Below are positions 19,683-28,909 of a stretch of DNA of 64,000 bases, one piece after another (the first letter of the stretch is position 1; each line of letters begins with the position of its first letter). The DNA is from Psychrobacter lutiphocae DSM 21542 (GTDB taxonomy: Bacteria > Pseudomonadota > Gammaproteobacteria > Pseudomonadales > Moraxellaceae), in contig NZ_KB907633.1 in NCBI RefSeq assembly GCF_000382145.1, forward strand, positions 22,084-86,083, written 5' to 3'. The position numbers and the translations under genes were made by a program. Below the pieces are notes generated by a model. It was not told the DNA's origin. It saw nothing but the letters and a program-made list of their open reading frames with translations, and made no database searches.

Positions 19683-19826
19683 AAACACCCTTACTTTCGA
19701 TTTTTGGTATTGGTTACGGCTTCATATTAACTGTGATTGTCGCCCTACACCCTTAATAAAAAATCCAAACCACGTAGTTTGTAACAATCGATAGCCATAA
19801 AAAATGACAATATTTACATTCACTGG

Positions 19827-19855
19827 TTGCATTTTGTCTGCGTAATGCATACAAT
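19827..19855 (+). promoter_or_regulatory. Sigma70 promoter of rplM-rpsI
   Basis: TTGCAT (19827-19832) and TACAAT (19850-19855) are separated by 17 bp. Start of transcription near 19862 would give a leader of about 105 nt before rplM. The leader contains GAGAG...CTCTC pairing around a C-rich stretch that could take part in ribosomal-protein autoregulation; that is inference. Confidence 0.7.
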
Positions 19856-19965
19856 GTGCGTCTGTTTTTTGAGAGCCCCGTTTCCCCCAACACTCTCAAC
19901 GACAGTGAAGTAGAAACTCATAATTTCCATGACAACTGCTTCACTCGACAACTTAAGGTTTAATC

Positions 19966-20394
19966 ATGAAAACACAAAGTGCAAAGCCCGCTGAGGTTAC
20001 TCACGACTGGTATATCGTCGATGCTGAAGGTAAAACTTTAGGTCGTCTTGCCACTCAAATCGCTCACCGTTTGCGCGGTAAGCATAAGCCTTCTTTTACG
20101 CCACACGTTGACACTGGCGATTACATCGTTGTTATCAATGCAGACAAAGTAAAAGTTACTGGTAAGAAAGCCCAAGACAAAAAATACTATCGTCACAGTG
20201 GCTATCCTGGCGGCATTAAAGAAACAAACTTTACCAAGCTGATCGCTCATAAACCAGAAGAAGTACTTTTAAAAGCCGTAAAAGGTATGTTACCTAAAGG
20301 CCCTCTTGGTTATGCTACCATCAAGAAGTTGAAGTTGTATGCGGGTACTGAGCATCCACATGCCGCCCAGCAGCCTCAAGAACTAGACATTTAA
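19966..20394 (+). CDS. rplM: 50S ribosomal protein L13
   Basis: 142 residues, the normal length, with the conserved [37 protein letters not shown] and [21 protein letters not shown] segments. It is an early-assembling large-subunit protein. It lies 21 bp upstream of rpsI and is certainly co-transcribed from the promoter at 19827. Confidence 0.99.
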   Translation: MKTQSAKPAEVTHDWYIVDAEGKTLGRLATQIAHRLRGKHKPSFTPHVDTGDYIVVINADKVKVTGKKAQDKKYYRHSGYPGGIKETNFTKLIAHKPEEVLLKAVKGMLPKGPLGYATIKKLKLYAGTEHPHAAQQPQELDI

Positions 20395-20415
20395 TCGCAT
20401 AATCAGGAGTAAGTT

Positions 20416-20802
20416 ATGGAACGCAATTACGGAACTGGTCGTCGTAAAACGTCAACTGCCCGCGTCTTTTTATCAAAAGGTACTGGTAATATCGTTGTAA
20501 ACGGCAAGCCACTAGATGAGTACTTTGGTCGTGAAACATCACGCATGGTTGTTCGTCAGCCACTAGAATTATTAGATGCCGCAGAAACCTATGATATCTA
20601 CGCTACTGTTAAAGGTGGTGGTATTAATGGTCAAGCTGGTGCAATTCGCCACGGTATCACTCGTGCATTAATCGAATCTGACGAAACCTTAAAGCCTGCG
20701 TTAAAAGAAGCTGGTTTTGTTACACGTGATTCACGTCAAGTTGAACGTAAGAAATTGGGCCTACGCAAAGCGCGTAAGCGTCCACAATTCTCGAAACGTT
20801 AA
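20416..20802 (+). CDS. rpsI: 30S ribosomal protein S9
   Basis: 128 residues, starting [16 protein letters not shown] and ending with the basic tail [18 protein letters not shown] that reaches the decoding-site tRNA. GLY-rich [19 protein letters not shown] is intact. The AGGAGTAAGTT ribosome binding site is strong. It is followed by a terminator. Confidence 0.99.
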   Translation: MERNYGTGRRKTSTARVFLSKGTGNIVVNGKPLDEYFGRETSRMVVRQPLELLDAAETYDIYATVKGGGINGQAGAIRHGITRALIESDETLKPALKEAGFVTRDSRQVERKKLGLRKARKRPQFSKR

Positions 20803-20843
20803 TTTATGTAACGAGACACATCTTATTTGCATGTTTTATCTGA

Positions 20844-20873
20844 AAAAACCCTTGTTGACTCAAGGGTTTTTTT
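20844..20873 (+). terminator. rplM-rpsI terminator
   Basis: AAAAACCCTTG and CAAGGGTTTTTTT form a stem of about 11 bp with a 6-nt loop and T-run, 40 bp after rpsI. Confidence 0.93.
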
Positions 20874-20949
20874 ATTTTTACACAAGCGAATTTATTTTAT
20901 TACTAAAATAGCTTAGAATAGACACAATTAGTAATATTAGGCAAAGCCA

Positions 20950-21033
20950 ATGTAACCCAACATCATATTATTAATGACAAATAACACAATGGAATTTAAT
21001 GTTATTGTCTTCTTATTGCATTGGGTTTTACAT
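20950..21033. other. Nested inverted repeat in the petA leader region
   Basis: ATGTAACCCAA (20950-20960) pairs with TTGGGTTTTACAT (21021-21033) with a two-base bulge. An inner AATAACA/TGTTATT pair (20980-20986, 21000-21006) lies inside it. It may be a structured leader or an operator region ahead of petABC. No known riboswitch is recognised. Confidence 0.4.
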
Positions 21034-21113
21034 ACCAGTATGAAACAACAGCGGATACTTGTATATTAAGTGCCGTGTCTTGTTTCATGACATTTATCTG
21101 GAGGAAGTTTTTA

Positions 21114-21698
21114 ATGAGCCATGCCGAAGGCGTCAACATAAAACGCCGTAGAGTTCTGATCGCTTCTACTGCCGCCATTGGCGCAGTAGGGGTTGCTTCG
21201 GTGGCAACACCTTTTGTTCGTTCTTGGTATCCAAGTGCGAAAGCAGAAGCTGCAGGTGCTGCTGTAACTCAAGACATTAGTGCTATCGAAGATGGCATGA
21301 TGATTGTCGTGAAATACCGTGGTAAGCCAATCTTTGTGGTCAAACGTACGGATGAGATGGTTGCTAACTTGGAAAAAGTAAAACCCCAGTTAAGTGACCC
21401 AGAATCAGCAGAATCAATACAACCTGAGTATGCCAAAAATGAAACCCGTTCACGCGAACCAAGTATCTTGGTCGTTGAAGGGGTTTGCACCCATTTAGGA
21501 TGTGCACCTAACTATCGTCCTGAGGTCGGTGCTGCTGACTTAGGTGGTGCAAACTGGTACGGTGGATTTTTCTGCCCCTGCCACGGATCGCTATATGACT
21601 TAGCTGGTCGTGTTTATAAGGGCGTACCTGCTCCTACCAACTTGCCAGTACCAGAGCATAGTATTGATGGTCCTATCTTAACTGTCGGGGAGGCATAA
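21114..21698 (+). CDS. petA: Ubiquinol-cytochrome c reductase Rieske iron-sulfur subunit
   Basis: 194 residues from the ATG at 21114, which follows a near-perfect GGAGGAAG ribosome binding site; the frame is open further upstream but without support. The N-terminus has a Tat-like KRRRVLIAS and a membrane helix. The [2Fe-2S] domain carries CTHLGC and CPCHGSLYDLAGRVYKG. Part of the complex III operon petA-B-C. Confidence 0.97.
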   Translation: MSHAEGVNIKRRRVLIASTAAIGAVGVASVATPFVRSWYPSAKAEAAGAAVTQDISAIEDGMMIVVKYRGKPIFVVKRTDEMVANLEKVKPQLSDPESAESIQPEYAKNETRSREPSILVVEGVCTHLGCAPNYRPEVGAADLGGANWYGGFFCPCHGSLYDLAGRVYKGVPAPTNLPVPEHSIDGPILTVGEA

Positions 21699-21700
21699 TC

Positions 21701-22927
21701 ATGAGTTTTGGTAAAAGAATGATGAGTTGGGTCGATGCCCGCTTCCCTGCGACTGAGACCTATGAATATCATATGTCAAAGTACTATGCACCAAAGAACT
21801 TTAACTTTTGGTACTTCTTTGGTGTGTTATCCATGATCGTATTGGTCAACCAGTTAGTGACTGGTATTTGGCTAACCATGATGTTTAACCCAAGTGCTGA
21901 AGGTGCTTTCGCCTCTGTTGAATACATCATGCGTGATGTCAAAGGTGGCTGGCTAATTCGCTATATGCACTCTACTGGTGCTTCTGCCTTCTTCGTGGTG
22001 GTCTACCTGCACATGTTCCGCGGTATGCTCTACGGCTCATATAAAAAGCCTCGTGAGCTAATTTGGCTCATTGGTATGGGTATCTACCTGTGTCTGATGG
22101 CCGAAGGTTTCTTTGGTTACCTACTGCCTTGGGGTAACATGTCATTTTGGGGTGCTCAGGTTATTTTGAACTTACCTGCGGCCATTCCTGTAATTGGTGA
22201 CGGTCTTGCTGAATGGGTTCGTGGTGACTATCTAATTTCTGGTATCACCCTAAACCGCTTCTTCGCTCTACACGTTGTTGCCATTCCTTTGGTATTGGTT
22301 GGCTTAGTATTTATTCACTTAGTTGCCCTACACCATGTAGGATCAAACAACCCTGATGGCGTTGATATCAAGAAACTAAAAGACAAAAATGGCGTACCAT
22401 TAGATGGTGTTCCATTCCACCCATACTACACTGTGCATGACATGGTAGGTATTGTGGTCTTCTTCATTATCTTCTTTGCTGTGGTCTTCTTCTTCCCTGA
22501 AGGTGGTGGCTTCTTCCTAGAAAAGCCAAACTTTGAAGCAGCTAACTCATTGAAGACACCTGAGCATATTGCCCCTGTTTGGTACTACACCCCCTTCTAT
22601 GCTATCTTACGTGCGGTGCCTGATAAGCTAGGTGGTGTTATCGCTATGGGTGGTGCTATTGCCATGCTATTTTTATTACCTTGGTTAGATCGTTCACCTG
22701 TAAAATCAATCCGTTATAAAGGTATTTTGTCTAAGATTGCATTGGCTATCTTTGTTGTAAGCTTTATATTCCTCGGTTATTTAGGTGTCGCACCTTCTAC
22801 TCCGGTTAACACTATCTTAGGCCGTATATTTACCATCTTATACTTCTTATACTTCTTGTTGATGCCAATTTACACATCAATTGAGACTTGTAAGCAGCCA
22901 CCTGAACGCGTTACTGGAGGTCACTAA
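21701..22927 (+). CDS. petB: Cytochrome b of the bc1 complex
   Basis: 408-residue integral membrane subunit that binds hems bL and bH and the quinol sites. Recognisable landmarks are LIRYMHSTGASAFFVVVYLHMFRG, the EGFFGYLLPWGNMSFWGAQVI segment, FALHVVAIPLVLVGLVFIHL, and a late PEWY-like PVWYYTPFYAILRAVP. It starts 2 bp after petA and shares one base with petC. Confidence 0.98.
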   Translation: MSFGKRMMSWVDARFPATETYEYHMSKYYAPKNFNFWYFFGVLSMIVLVNQLVTGIWLTMMFNPSAEGAFASVEYIMRDVKGGWLIRYMHSTGASAFFVVVYLHMFRGMLYGSYKKPRELIWLIGMGIYLCLMAEGFFGYLLPWGNMSFWGAQVILNLPAAIPVIGDGLAEWVRGDYLISGITLNRFFALHVVAIPLVLVGLVFIHLVALHHVGSNNPDGVDIKKLKDKNGVPLDGVPFHPYYTVHDMVGIVVFFIIFFAVVFFFPEGGGFFLEKPNFEAANSLKTPEHIAPVWYYTPFYAILRAVPDKLGGVIAMGGAIAMLFLLPWLDRSPVKSIRYKGILSKIALAIFVVSFIFLGYLGVAPSTPVNTILGRIFTILYFLYFLLMPIYTSIETCKQPPERVTGGH

Positions 22928-23646
22928 TGAGTGCGTTAACTAAATCATTGACCGGAATCGGATTTGGTGTTGCTTTAACACTTGCGGCCACCACTTCTGC
23001 CCAAGCAGCAGGAGGTTCAGGTTGTGGTACGTTCACCAATGCTGAAGGTGTTGAAGAGCATTTGGCGTGTAGTACAGCGCCTATTGATTTTGCCAACAAG
23101 GGTTCATTACAACGTGGTGCTACCATGTTTATGAACTACTGTGCTGGCTGTCACACCGCTAAGTATGTACGTCATTCACGCATAGCTCAGGACTTAGAGA
23201 TTCCACCTGAGCTCGTAGAGAAGTATTTGCTGGTCACTTCAGATCAAATCGGAGATCACATTGATGCTGGTATAGATCCTGAAGTTCAAGCTGACTGGTT
23301 TGGTGCTGCACCACCAGACTTGTCATTAGAGACCCGCCTACGTAGTGATGACTGGGTTTACACCTATTTGTTAAGCTTCTATGAAGATCCAAGTCGTCCT
23401 TGGGGTGCTAATAACCTAGTACTACAAAATGCGGCCATGCCACATGTGTTACTTAACCTACAAAATGAACTGGGTGAAGAAGAATATCGCAGTCGTGTAG
23501 GTGACCTAGTTAACTTTATGGCATGGATGGCTGAACCTGTACGTGAAGATCGTCAGCGTTACGGCTTCTTTGTCATTATCTTCTTACTAATTTTATTAAT
23601 TCCTGTATATCTATTGAACAAAGAATTCTGGAAAGACGTCAAATAA
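22927..23646 (+). CDS. petC: Cytochrome c1 of the bc1 complex
   Basis: 239 residues. A signal peptide ends near AQA (27), and the c-type haem site is CAGCH (C72, C75, H76) in NYCAGCHTAKYVRHSR. The C-terminal membrane anchor is FFVIIFLLILLIPVYLLNKEFW. The TAATG overlap with petB suggests coupling. Haem attachment depends on the Ccm system, part of which lies at 9.6-14.4 kb. Confidence 0.97.
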   Translation: MSALTKSLTGIGFGVALTLAATTSAQAAGGSGCGTFTNAEGVEEHLACSTAPIDFANKGSLQRGATMFMNYCAGCHTAKYVRHSRIAQDLEIPPELVEKYLLVTSDQIGDHIDAGIDPEVQADWFGAAPPDLSLETRLRSDDWVYTYLLSFYEDPSRPWGANNLVLQNAAMPHVLLNLQNELGEEEYRSRVGDLVNFMAWMAEPVREDRQRYGFFVIIFLLILLIPVYLLNKEFWKDVK

Positions 23647-23691
23647 ATTAGAGCAAATAGACGATAATAACAAAACAATCATAAAAATAAT

Positions 23692-23723
23692 AAAAAGGTG
23701 ATAGTCTATCTATCGCCTTTTTT
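23692..23723 (+). terminator. petABC terminator
   Basis: AAAAAGGTGATAG and TATCGCCTTTTTT form a stem with one G-T pair, followed by a T-run, about 45 bp after petC. Confidence 0.8.
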
Positions 23724-23815
23724 ATTTGTTAAAAAAAGGATGTTAAACATTAAACTATTGATTAACGTGGGTACTTTGGTTAGGATGCTAGTCTATTTTC
23801 TTTGTCTTGCCGTCT

Positions 23816-24430
23816 ATGATTGATCCTAAAGATATTCCTGAAAGCCAGCTTGTCCTGTATGCCGACGATGGCTACGATAGCCACGTTATCAGGTTGTTAT
23901 TGGCTGAAAAAAATATTAATTATTATCTGTCTCTGCTAGATAGTGAGCGACCAGAGGATTTACGGCAATTAAATCCTTACAACACCCTACCAGTCTTAGT
24001 ACACCGTGACTTTAGTTTGTATGAGCTCAATGTCATTTTTGAATATCTAGAAGATAGGTATCATGGGCACAAACTACTGCCCGAATCGCCAAAACAAAAA
24101 GCGCTACAAAGACAGCTAGCTTGGCGTATCCAAAATGATTGGCTTAAATTAGGGCGTATATTATTAACTCACAAAGACAGTATTAATCCTAGCCAAGCTA
24201 AGATTGCTAGACAACGCCTGTCTGATGCCTTGATTACTCTATCACCTGTGTTTGGGCAGTCTAGCTATTTTATGTCAGATGACTTTGGTTGGTGTGATGT
24301 TCTATTGGGGGCAATGCTCTATCGACTAGATGAGATGCAAATTGAATTACCAAGCCATTTGTGCCGCCCGCTAATAGACTATCAGCAGCGCTTATTTGAG
24401 CGTCACAGCTTTATCCAAACCATAGAGTAA
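23816..24430 (+). CDS. sspA: Stringent starvation protein A (GST-fold)
   Basis: 204 residues from the ATG at 23816; the frame also allows TTG at 23807, and neither has a clear ribosome binding site. It has a glutathione-S-transferase fold with the N-terminal thioredoxin-like part (SHVIRLLLAEKNINY, NPYNTLPVLVHRDFSLYE) and a helical C-terminal half. SspA binds RNA polymerase in relatives. Its place directly after petABC and before sspB is the standard gammaproteobacterial order. Confidence 0.93.
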   Translation: MIDPKDIPESQLVLYADDGYDSHVIRLLLAEKNINYYLSLLDSERPEDLRQLNPYNTLPVLVHRDFSLYELNVIFEYLEDRYHGHKLLPESPKQKALQRQLAWRIQNDWLKLGRILLTHKDSINPSQAKIARQRLSDALITLSPVFGQSSYFMSDDFGWCDVLLGAMLYRLDEMQIELPSHLCRPLIDYQQRLFERHSFIQTIE

Positions 24431-24538
24431 CGGGCTAGCTGAATTTTGGCCTGACTTTTAAGCAGCACACATAAACAACAGACATAAACAACACACATCA
24501 TCACAACTATCTAGTAATATCCTAACAGTGAGGTTTGC

Positions 24539-24982
24539 ATGGAAGATTTACAATTAACCCCCACCCGTCCCTATATGATTCGTGCCTTTTATGAGTGGTT
24601 AGAGGACAATGCGCTGACCCCTTATTTGTTGGTCGACGCTACTCAAGACAACTTAGTCATACCAACTGAGTATGTACAAAATGGACAAATCGTACTTAAT
24701 ATCGCTAGTCGTGCTACTGGCAATATGTCGATAGACAATAACTATATCAGTTTTAATGCCCGTTTTGGTGGTGTTTCCAAAGAGCTGTGGATACCAATGC
24801 AGGCGGTTATCGCTATTTTTGCCAAAGAAAATCAAGCCATCGCAATGCCTTTCGACCCCAATGAATATGATAACTTTGTACCAGAAGACACTGCTGAGAC
24901 TTCTCCCAACAAACGAGCTAAGAGCAATAAGCCAACAAAGTCAAAGCCTGAAAATAAGCCTGGTCTAAGGGTTTTAAAATAA
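24539..24982 (+). CDS. sspB: ClpXP adaptor SspB
   Basis: 147 residues. The substrate-binding domain (LTPTRPYMIRAFYEWLEDN, TPYLLVD, ISFNARFGG) tethers ssrA-tagged proteins. A flexible Lys/Asn/Pro-rich linker ends in GLRVLK, corresponding to the ClpX-binding tail. Its stop is immediately followed by the ATG of the next gene. Confidence 0.95.
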   Translation: MEDLQLTPTRPYMIRAFYEWLEDNALTPYLLVDATQDNLVIPTEYVQNGQIVLNIASRATGNMSIDNNYISFNARFGGVSKELWIPMQAVIAIFAKENQAIAMPFDPNEYDNFVPEDTAETSPNKRAKSNKPTKSKPENKPGLRVLK

Positions 24983-25618
24983 ATGCTAAGCTACCTTGCG
25001 AGTACGGAAAATCTGATCTACCTATTTGATATGGTTGGTGTGGTTGCCTGTTCGATTGCTGGTACATTACTTGCACAACACAAAGGGTTTGATGTCACTG
25101 GCTGCATCTTAGTCTCTATGGTCAATGCCATCGGTGGTGGTACTATTCGAGATATTGTCATTGATAGGCATCCTTTATTTTGGATGCTAGATTTAAATTA
25201 CTTATTAGTAATCACCATCACCTCATTAATTTTACAAATCTTTTTTCATCTGTATCATAAGATTGATACTGCTCTAAAGCTGTTTGATGCTATTGGTCTA
25301 GCTGCTTTTAGTGTCATTGGGTTAGAGGTAGCGCTAAATCATGGTGCTCCCCCTGTGGTGGCCATTTTGATGGCGGTATGTACCGCAATTGTGGGCGGTA
25401 TGGTGCGTGATATTATTTGTAATGAAATCCCTTTAGTACTGCAAAAAGAGATTTATATCACAGCCAGTATCATCGGCTCGTGCATTTATTTATTATTGAG
25501 ATCTTATGGGGTTGAAACGGGCGTCAATGACTTGATTACTTTAGCCGTCATTTTTGGCGTTCGTATCTTAGCATTACGTTTTGACTGGCATTTGCCGTCT
25601 ATTCGCTTAGTTAAGTAA
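24983..25618 (+). CDS. UPF0126/TRIC-type membrane protein (YicG-like)
   Basis: 211 residues with seven hydrophobic segments arranged as two homologous halves. Each half carries a Gly-rich GG(T/M)xRD(I) motif: AIGGGTIRDIVIDRHP and IVGGMVRDIICNEIP. This is the signature of the UPF0126 family, related to TRIC cation channels; a glycine transport role has been proposed for relatives. It directly abuts sspB, so it is probably cotranscribed. Its last 8 bp overlap the convergent recJ. Confidence 0.88.
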   Translation: MLSYLASTENLIYLFDMVGVVACSIAGTLLAQHKGFDVTGCILVSMVNAIGGGTIRDIVIDRHPLFWMLDLNYLLVITITSLILQIFFHLYHKIDTALKLFDAIGLAAFSVIGLEVALNHGAPPVVAILMAVCTAIVGGMVRDIICNEIPLVLQKEIYITASIIGSCIYLLLRSYGVETGVNDLITLAVIFGVRILALRFDWHLPSIRLVK

Positions 25619-27443
25619 GCACTGTCACCGCCAAATCTTTCACCATCAACTGAATGCTTTGATTGCCATTCCATTCATTGATGTCCAGCTCAAACAAAAT
25701 ATGTACCTCACTAGCACGATAATCCCATTTGTCTACATCGTAATTAAACCAAATGGCGTCAATGGGGTACATCACACCTGGATAAGCCAGCGACAGCTTT
25801 AAATGCTTATCTTTTAAAACTCTAAAGCTTTGTACGCTAAATAAGCCATCAAACTGAGGTGGCACAAAGCCTTGCCCCCAGATATGATGGTTAATCAGTG
25901 CATCCACAAAATGAAGACTAAAATCTTGCGCCATTAATGGACCATCGGTAAAGCGCTCTTCTTCAAAGATACTGGCATCTTGCTGCTGCATGAGTGCCTC
26001 AAAAGCCTGATTAAACGCTTCAAAATGGCGCTTTTGTATTGTTAATCCAGCGGCCATGGCATGCCCACCAAAATGAGTAATCAACTCTGACTGATTTTGA
26101 GCAATATGCTCAATAGCATCTCGAATATGAATTCCTGGGATGGAGCGTGCCGATCCTTTAATTGCATCTTCATCTCCCAATTTGTTTATATCTGCTGGTG
26201 CAAAAATAATAGCAGGACGATAATGACTTTCTTTGAGTCTTCCAGCAAGGATACCGATGACGCCTTGATGCCAATCATCTTGGTACAAAACCAAGCTACG
26301 TGATTGTGCCTGCTTACTCACTGTATCCGTGACCTCATCTTCTTTCACTACCTCTGCTGTAAGGCTAGCTTTAGGTTGTTCTTGCTGAGCATGCAACTGC
26401 ACCAAAATAGCATCAGCTTGCTCGCGCATTCCACCTTCTACAAAACGCCGCTCTTTGTTTAATTTATCAAGCTCAAAAGCCAACTGCTTCGCTTTTTCGG
26501 GATTATCGGTTAATAGACATTCAATACCAATACGCATATTATCCATACGTCCAGCTGCATTAATTCTAGGCCCAAGGACAAAGCCAAAATCTTGCACGCC
26601 TACTTTTTGATAATCACGTCCTGCTAGCTCTAGCAGTGCTAAAATCCCTGCACAGCAGCGCCCTTGACGAATGGCAGCCAAGCCATGACTGACCAAGGTG
26701 CGATTATTGTGATCTAATACACCAACATCTGCAATCGTACCTAAGGCTACCAAATCCAAATAACGGCTTACTTGTACACTTTTAAGCCCTTGCTCACGCC
26801 GATACTTTGACAAGCGTCCAAGCAAATAAAACGCCACACCGACCCCTACCAATGCTTTACTAGCAAACTGACAATCCAACTGATTGGGGTTGACCACAGC
26901 AGCGGCAGCAGGTGTGGCTTTGGTAGTCAAATGATGATCTGTAATAATTACCTTGATGCCATGTTCATTGGCTTTATCTACCCCAGCATGACTAGAGATG
27001 CCGTTATCTACCGTCACGATCAGATCAGGGCTATATTCATCAATTCCCAGTTGCACTATCTCTGGCGTAAGTCCATAGCCATATTTAAAGCGGTCTGGCA
27101 CCACAAAATCTACCTGAGCACCCATTTTTGTTAACACTCGCATCATCAAAGCGGTACTAGTCGCACCATCACAATCAAAGTCACCGACAATTAAGATACG
27201 TTGTTGCTGTTGAATAGCATCATTTAACAACTGCACCGCAGGATCGATATCACGTAATCCATCAGCCGCTAACAAAGAAGATAATGAGTAATCTAGATCA
27301 TCTATACTGGTGACACCTCTTGCAAGCAATAGCCGTGTCAGAGTTGGCGATTGTTGATACAAAGTTGTTAAACCTTGAGGTAAGTCATCAGGCAGCTTGC
27401 CAGTAAAACGTGGTGATAGCGTTAACATCATAGTTTTGCTCAT
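25611..27443 (-). CDS. recJ: Single-stranded-DNA-specific exonuclease RecJ
   Basis: 610-residue 5'-3' exonuclease of recombination and mismatch repair. DHH motifs are in order: ILIVGDFDCDGATSTALM, VTVDNGISSHAG, the DHH of VIITDHHLT, and GVGVAFYLLGRL. The DHHA1 region has GSARSIPGIHIRDAI and FGGHAMAAGLTI, and a C-terminal OB domain follows. A Gln/Lys/Glu-rich insertion sits near residues 350-378. Convergent with the UPF0126 gene. Confidence 0.96.
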   Translation of the reverse strand: MSKTMMLTLSPRFTGKLPDDLPQGLTTLYQQSPTLTRLLLARGVTSIDDLDYSLSSLLAADGLRDIDPAVQLLNDAIQQQQRILIVGDFDCDGATSTALMMRVLTKMGAQVDFVVPDRFKYGYGLTPEIVQLGIDEYSPDLIVTVDNGISSHAGVDKANEHGIKVIITDHHLTTKATPAAAAVVNPNQLDCQFASKALVGVGVAFYLLGRLSKYRREQGLKSVQVSRYLDLVALGTIADVGVLDHNNRTLVSHGLAAIRQGRCCAGILALLELAGRDYQKVGVQDFGFVLGPRINAAGRMDNMRIGIECLLTDNPEKAKQLAFELDKLNKERRFVEGGMREQADAILVQLHAQQEQPKASLTAEVVKEDEVTDTVSKQAQSRSLVLYQDDWHQGVIGILAGRLKESHYRPAIIFAPADINKLGDEDAIKGSARSIPGIHIRDAIEHIAQNQSELITHFGGHAMAAGLTIQKRHFEAFNQAFEALMQQQDASIFEEERFTDGPLMAQDFSLHFVDALINHHIWGQGFVPPQFDGLFSVQSFRVLKDKHLKLSLAYPGVMYPIDAIWFNYDVDKWDYRASEVHILFELDINEWNGNQSIQLMVKDLAVTVLT

Positions 27444-27593
27444 GGTATAGGAACTAAAAGTTAGGGTTAGGGTTAAAATTTTATGACATTTGTTTTTAAC
27501 TTTTTAATGTGTTTTTTTATTTGCTTTGTTTAAGCGTTATCCAGGCAGTGCATAGTATAGGTTTTGATACTAAACACCAAGAGTTAACTATTT

Positions 27594-27727
27594 TAGGACT
27601 TATGCAAAAATACAATTTCAAGGCTTAAAAAGCGACTGGTTATTATTTATAGAGCGTTTGGCTCTACTTTCAGAGGATTCATAAATGATTACCAGCTGCC
27701 ATCATATCTACTCGTGCGTAAGTCCTA
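27594..27727. mobile_element. Miniature element family C (about 134 bp)
   Basis: TAGGACTTATGCA at the left and TGCGTAAGTCCTA at the right form 13-bp terminal inverted repeats with one mismatch. TATTTT flanks the element on both sides (27589-27594 and 27728-27733), a possible target duplication. The interior has no ORF. Only one copy is in this window. The ends resemble those of insertion sequences, but the parent was not identified. Confidence 0.6.
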
Positions 27728-27757
27728 TATTTTCAACTTATTTATAAGTGTTTTTAT

Positions 27758-27814
27758 CTTATTTAAGAGTAGCTTTTAGCTTATTCAAGAGTAGCTTTTA
27801 GCTTATTTAAAGTA
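27758..27814. repeat. Tandem repeat, 22-bp unit, 2.6 copies
   Basis: CTTATTTAAGAGTAGCTTTTAG twice, plus a partial third copy, ending where miniature element A begins. Together with elements C and A it fills most of the 621-bp gap between recJ and the next gene. Confidence 0.9.
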
Positions 27815-27815
27815 A

Positions 27816-27917
27816 TACCAAATCTGAAAATTAAGATATCGAAGAAAACGAGTGCAAACGTTACAAGTAGTAGGTTTGGCGAATTTGATAATGATAGGTT
27901 ATTTTTCAGAAAAGGTA
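27816..27917 (+). mobile_element. Miniature element family A, copy 1 (102 bp)
   Basis: Begins TACCAAATCTGAAAATTAAG and ends TTATTTTTCAGAAAAGGTA, which are imperfect terminal inverted repeats of about 25 bp. It is flanked by TAA on both sides (27813-27815 and 27918-27920). Three other copies of identical length are at 45147, 54913 and 60575. Confidence 0.88.
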
Positions 27918-28064
27918 TAATAATACAGATTGAAAACACGCCCTAATAACTGTTAACAAAGTATAGTGGTTTTTTTACCAAAAAAATCATATATTGACAG
28001 CATTAAATAAGCTTTAATCTGTAACTCTTAAATTACAAAAAACTCAAACCATAAGGATATTTTT

Positions 28065-28583
28065 ATGATTACCCTTCCTGCTGCAGAAAAGCTACCAGAT
28101 AGCATTGATCCAGAGTTAGACCTTGAAAAAGTAAAAAAGCAATGCCAAGCATTAGTCAAAAAACGCGCAAAATACTCAGCTGGGGCAGCCATTATCCCAA
28201 TACCTTTTGCTGATGTTGCCCTTGATGCTGGGATGCTAACGCTACTATTACCTGAAATTAGCGAGCGCTTTGGCCTAATATCTGATCGTGAATCTGCCAT
28301 TGATATTAATGCTAAAGAAGTTCATTGGAGCGAGGTAAAAAATCGTGCTATTGACTTTGCAGGATTGATGGCAACTCGTGGCGTAGTAAAAAAAACAGTC
28401 CAAGGTTACGGTGGAAAAATTGTGGCTAAACAGGTGACTAAATTCATTCCTTTGGGTGGCCAATTAGTAGCAGCTACCATGGGCTACATGATTTTCAAAA
28501 AAATTGCTAACGACCATATCAATGAGTGCTACAAACTTGCTAAAAGCATCCAGCAAAAACAGCATGGCAAAAATGTCCAATAA
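28065..28583 (+). CDS. Hypothetical protein, possibly DUF697-like
   Basis: 172 residues with a good AAGGA ribosome binding site. After a charged N-terminus (about 1-40) comes SAGAAIIPIPFADVALDAGMLTL. This Gly/Pro-rich amphipathic pattern is like the DUF697 segment found in YcjF-type proteins, and a second hydrophobic stretch lies at about 126-148. This suggests weak membrane association. It stands alone between mobile-element-rich DNA and a terminator. Function unknown. Confidence 0.65.
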   Translation: MITLPAAEKLPDSIDPELDLEKVKKQCQALVKKRAKYSAGAAIIPIPFADVALDAGMLTLLLPEISERFGLISDRESAIDINAKEVHWSEVKNRAIDFAGLMATRGVVKKTVQGYGGKIVAKQVTKFIPLGGQLVAATMGYMIFKKIANDHINECYKLAKSIQQKQHGKNVQ

Positions 28584-28610
28584 TACTGTTAGCAAGACGC
28601 GTATCAACAA

Positions 28611-28655
28611 AGTGCTAACCAAAATAGTGCTAACCAAAATAGTGCTAACCAAAAA
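28611..28655. repeat. Tandem repeat, 3 x 15 bp
   Basis: Three copies of AGTGCTAACCAAAAT between the hypothetical gene and its terminator hairpin. Confidence 0.93.
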
Positions 28656-28682
28656 GGCCATTGAATAACAATGGCCTTTTTT
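28651..28682 (+). terminator. Terminator after the 28065 gene
   Basis: AAAAAGGCCATTG and CAATGGCCTTTTTT form a 12-bp stem with a 5-nt loop. The T-run is on the plus strand and an A-run on the other side, so it may act both ways. Between here and 28909 nothing else is recognised. Confidence 0.9.
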
Positions 28683-28909
28683 AATAGTTTGTTTTGCCTT
28701 GATAACCTCTAATGAAAACCTGCGTTCACAATCTACAATGAATTCTTTTTTTCCTAAATAAGCCTGTTAATCGTTACTAGGGGCTGTTTAAAATTGATTT
28801 GTTTTATATTGGAGCATCCAAACTTTAACTTAATATCCTAGCTTTAGCTGATAAGTACAGGCTCCGAAGCAATCTTTGAGAGCTCAAAATTAGCCTTAAA
28901 ACACATGAA

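Noticed and set aside
19870..19960. Riboswitch in the rplM leader
   Set aside because: Only a short GAGAG/CTCTC pairing is seen; it does not match any riboswitch class I recognise.
28760..28900. Additional IS end (GGGGCTGTTTAAAA)
   Set aside because: No matching inverted repeat or target duplication was found nearby, so it cannot be distinguished from ordinary intergenic sequence.
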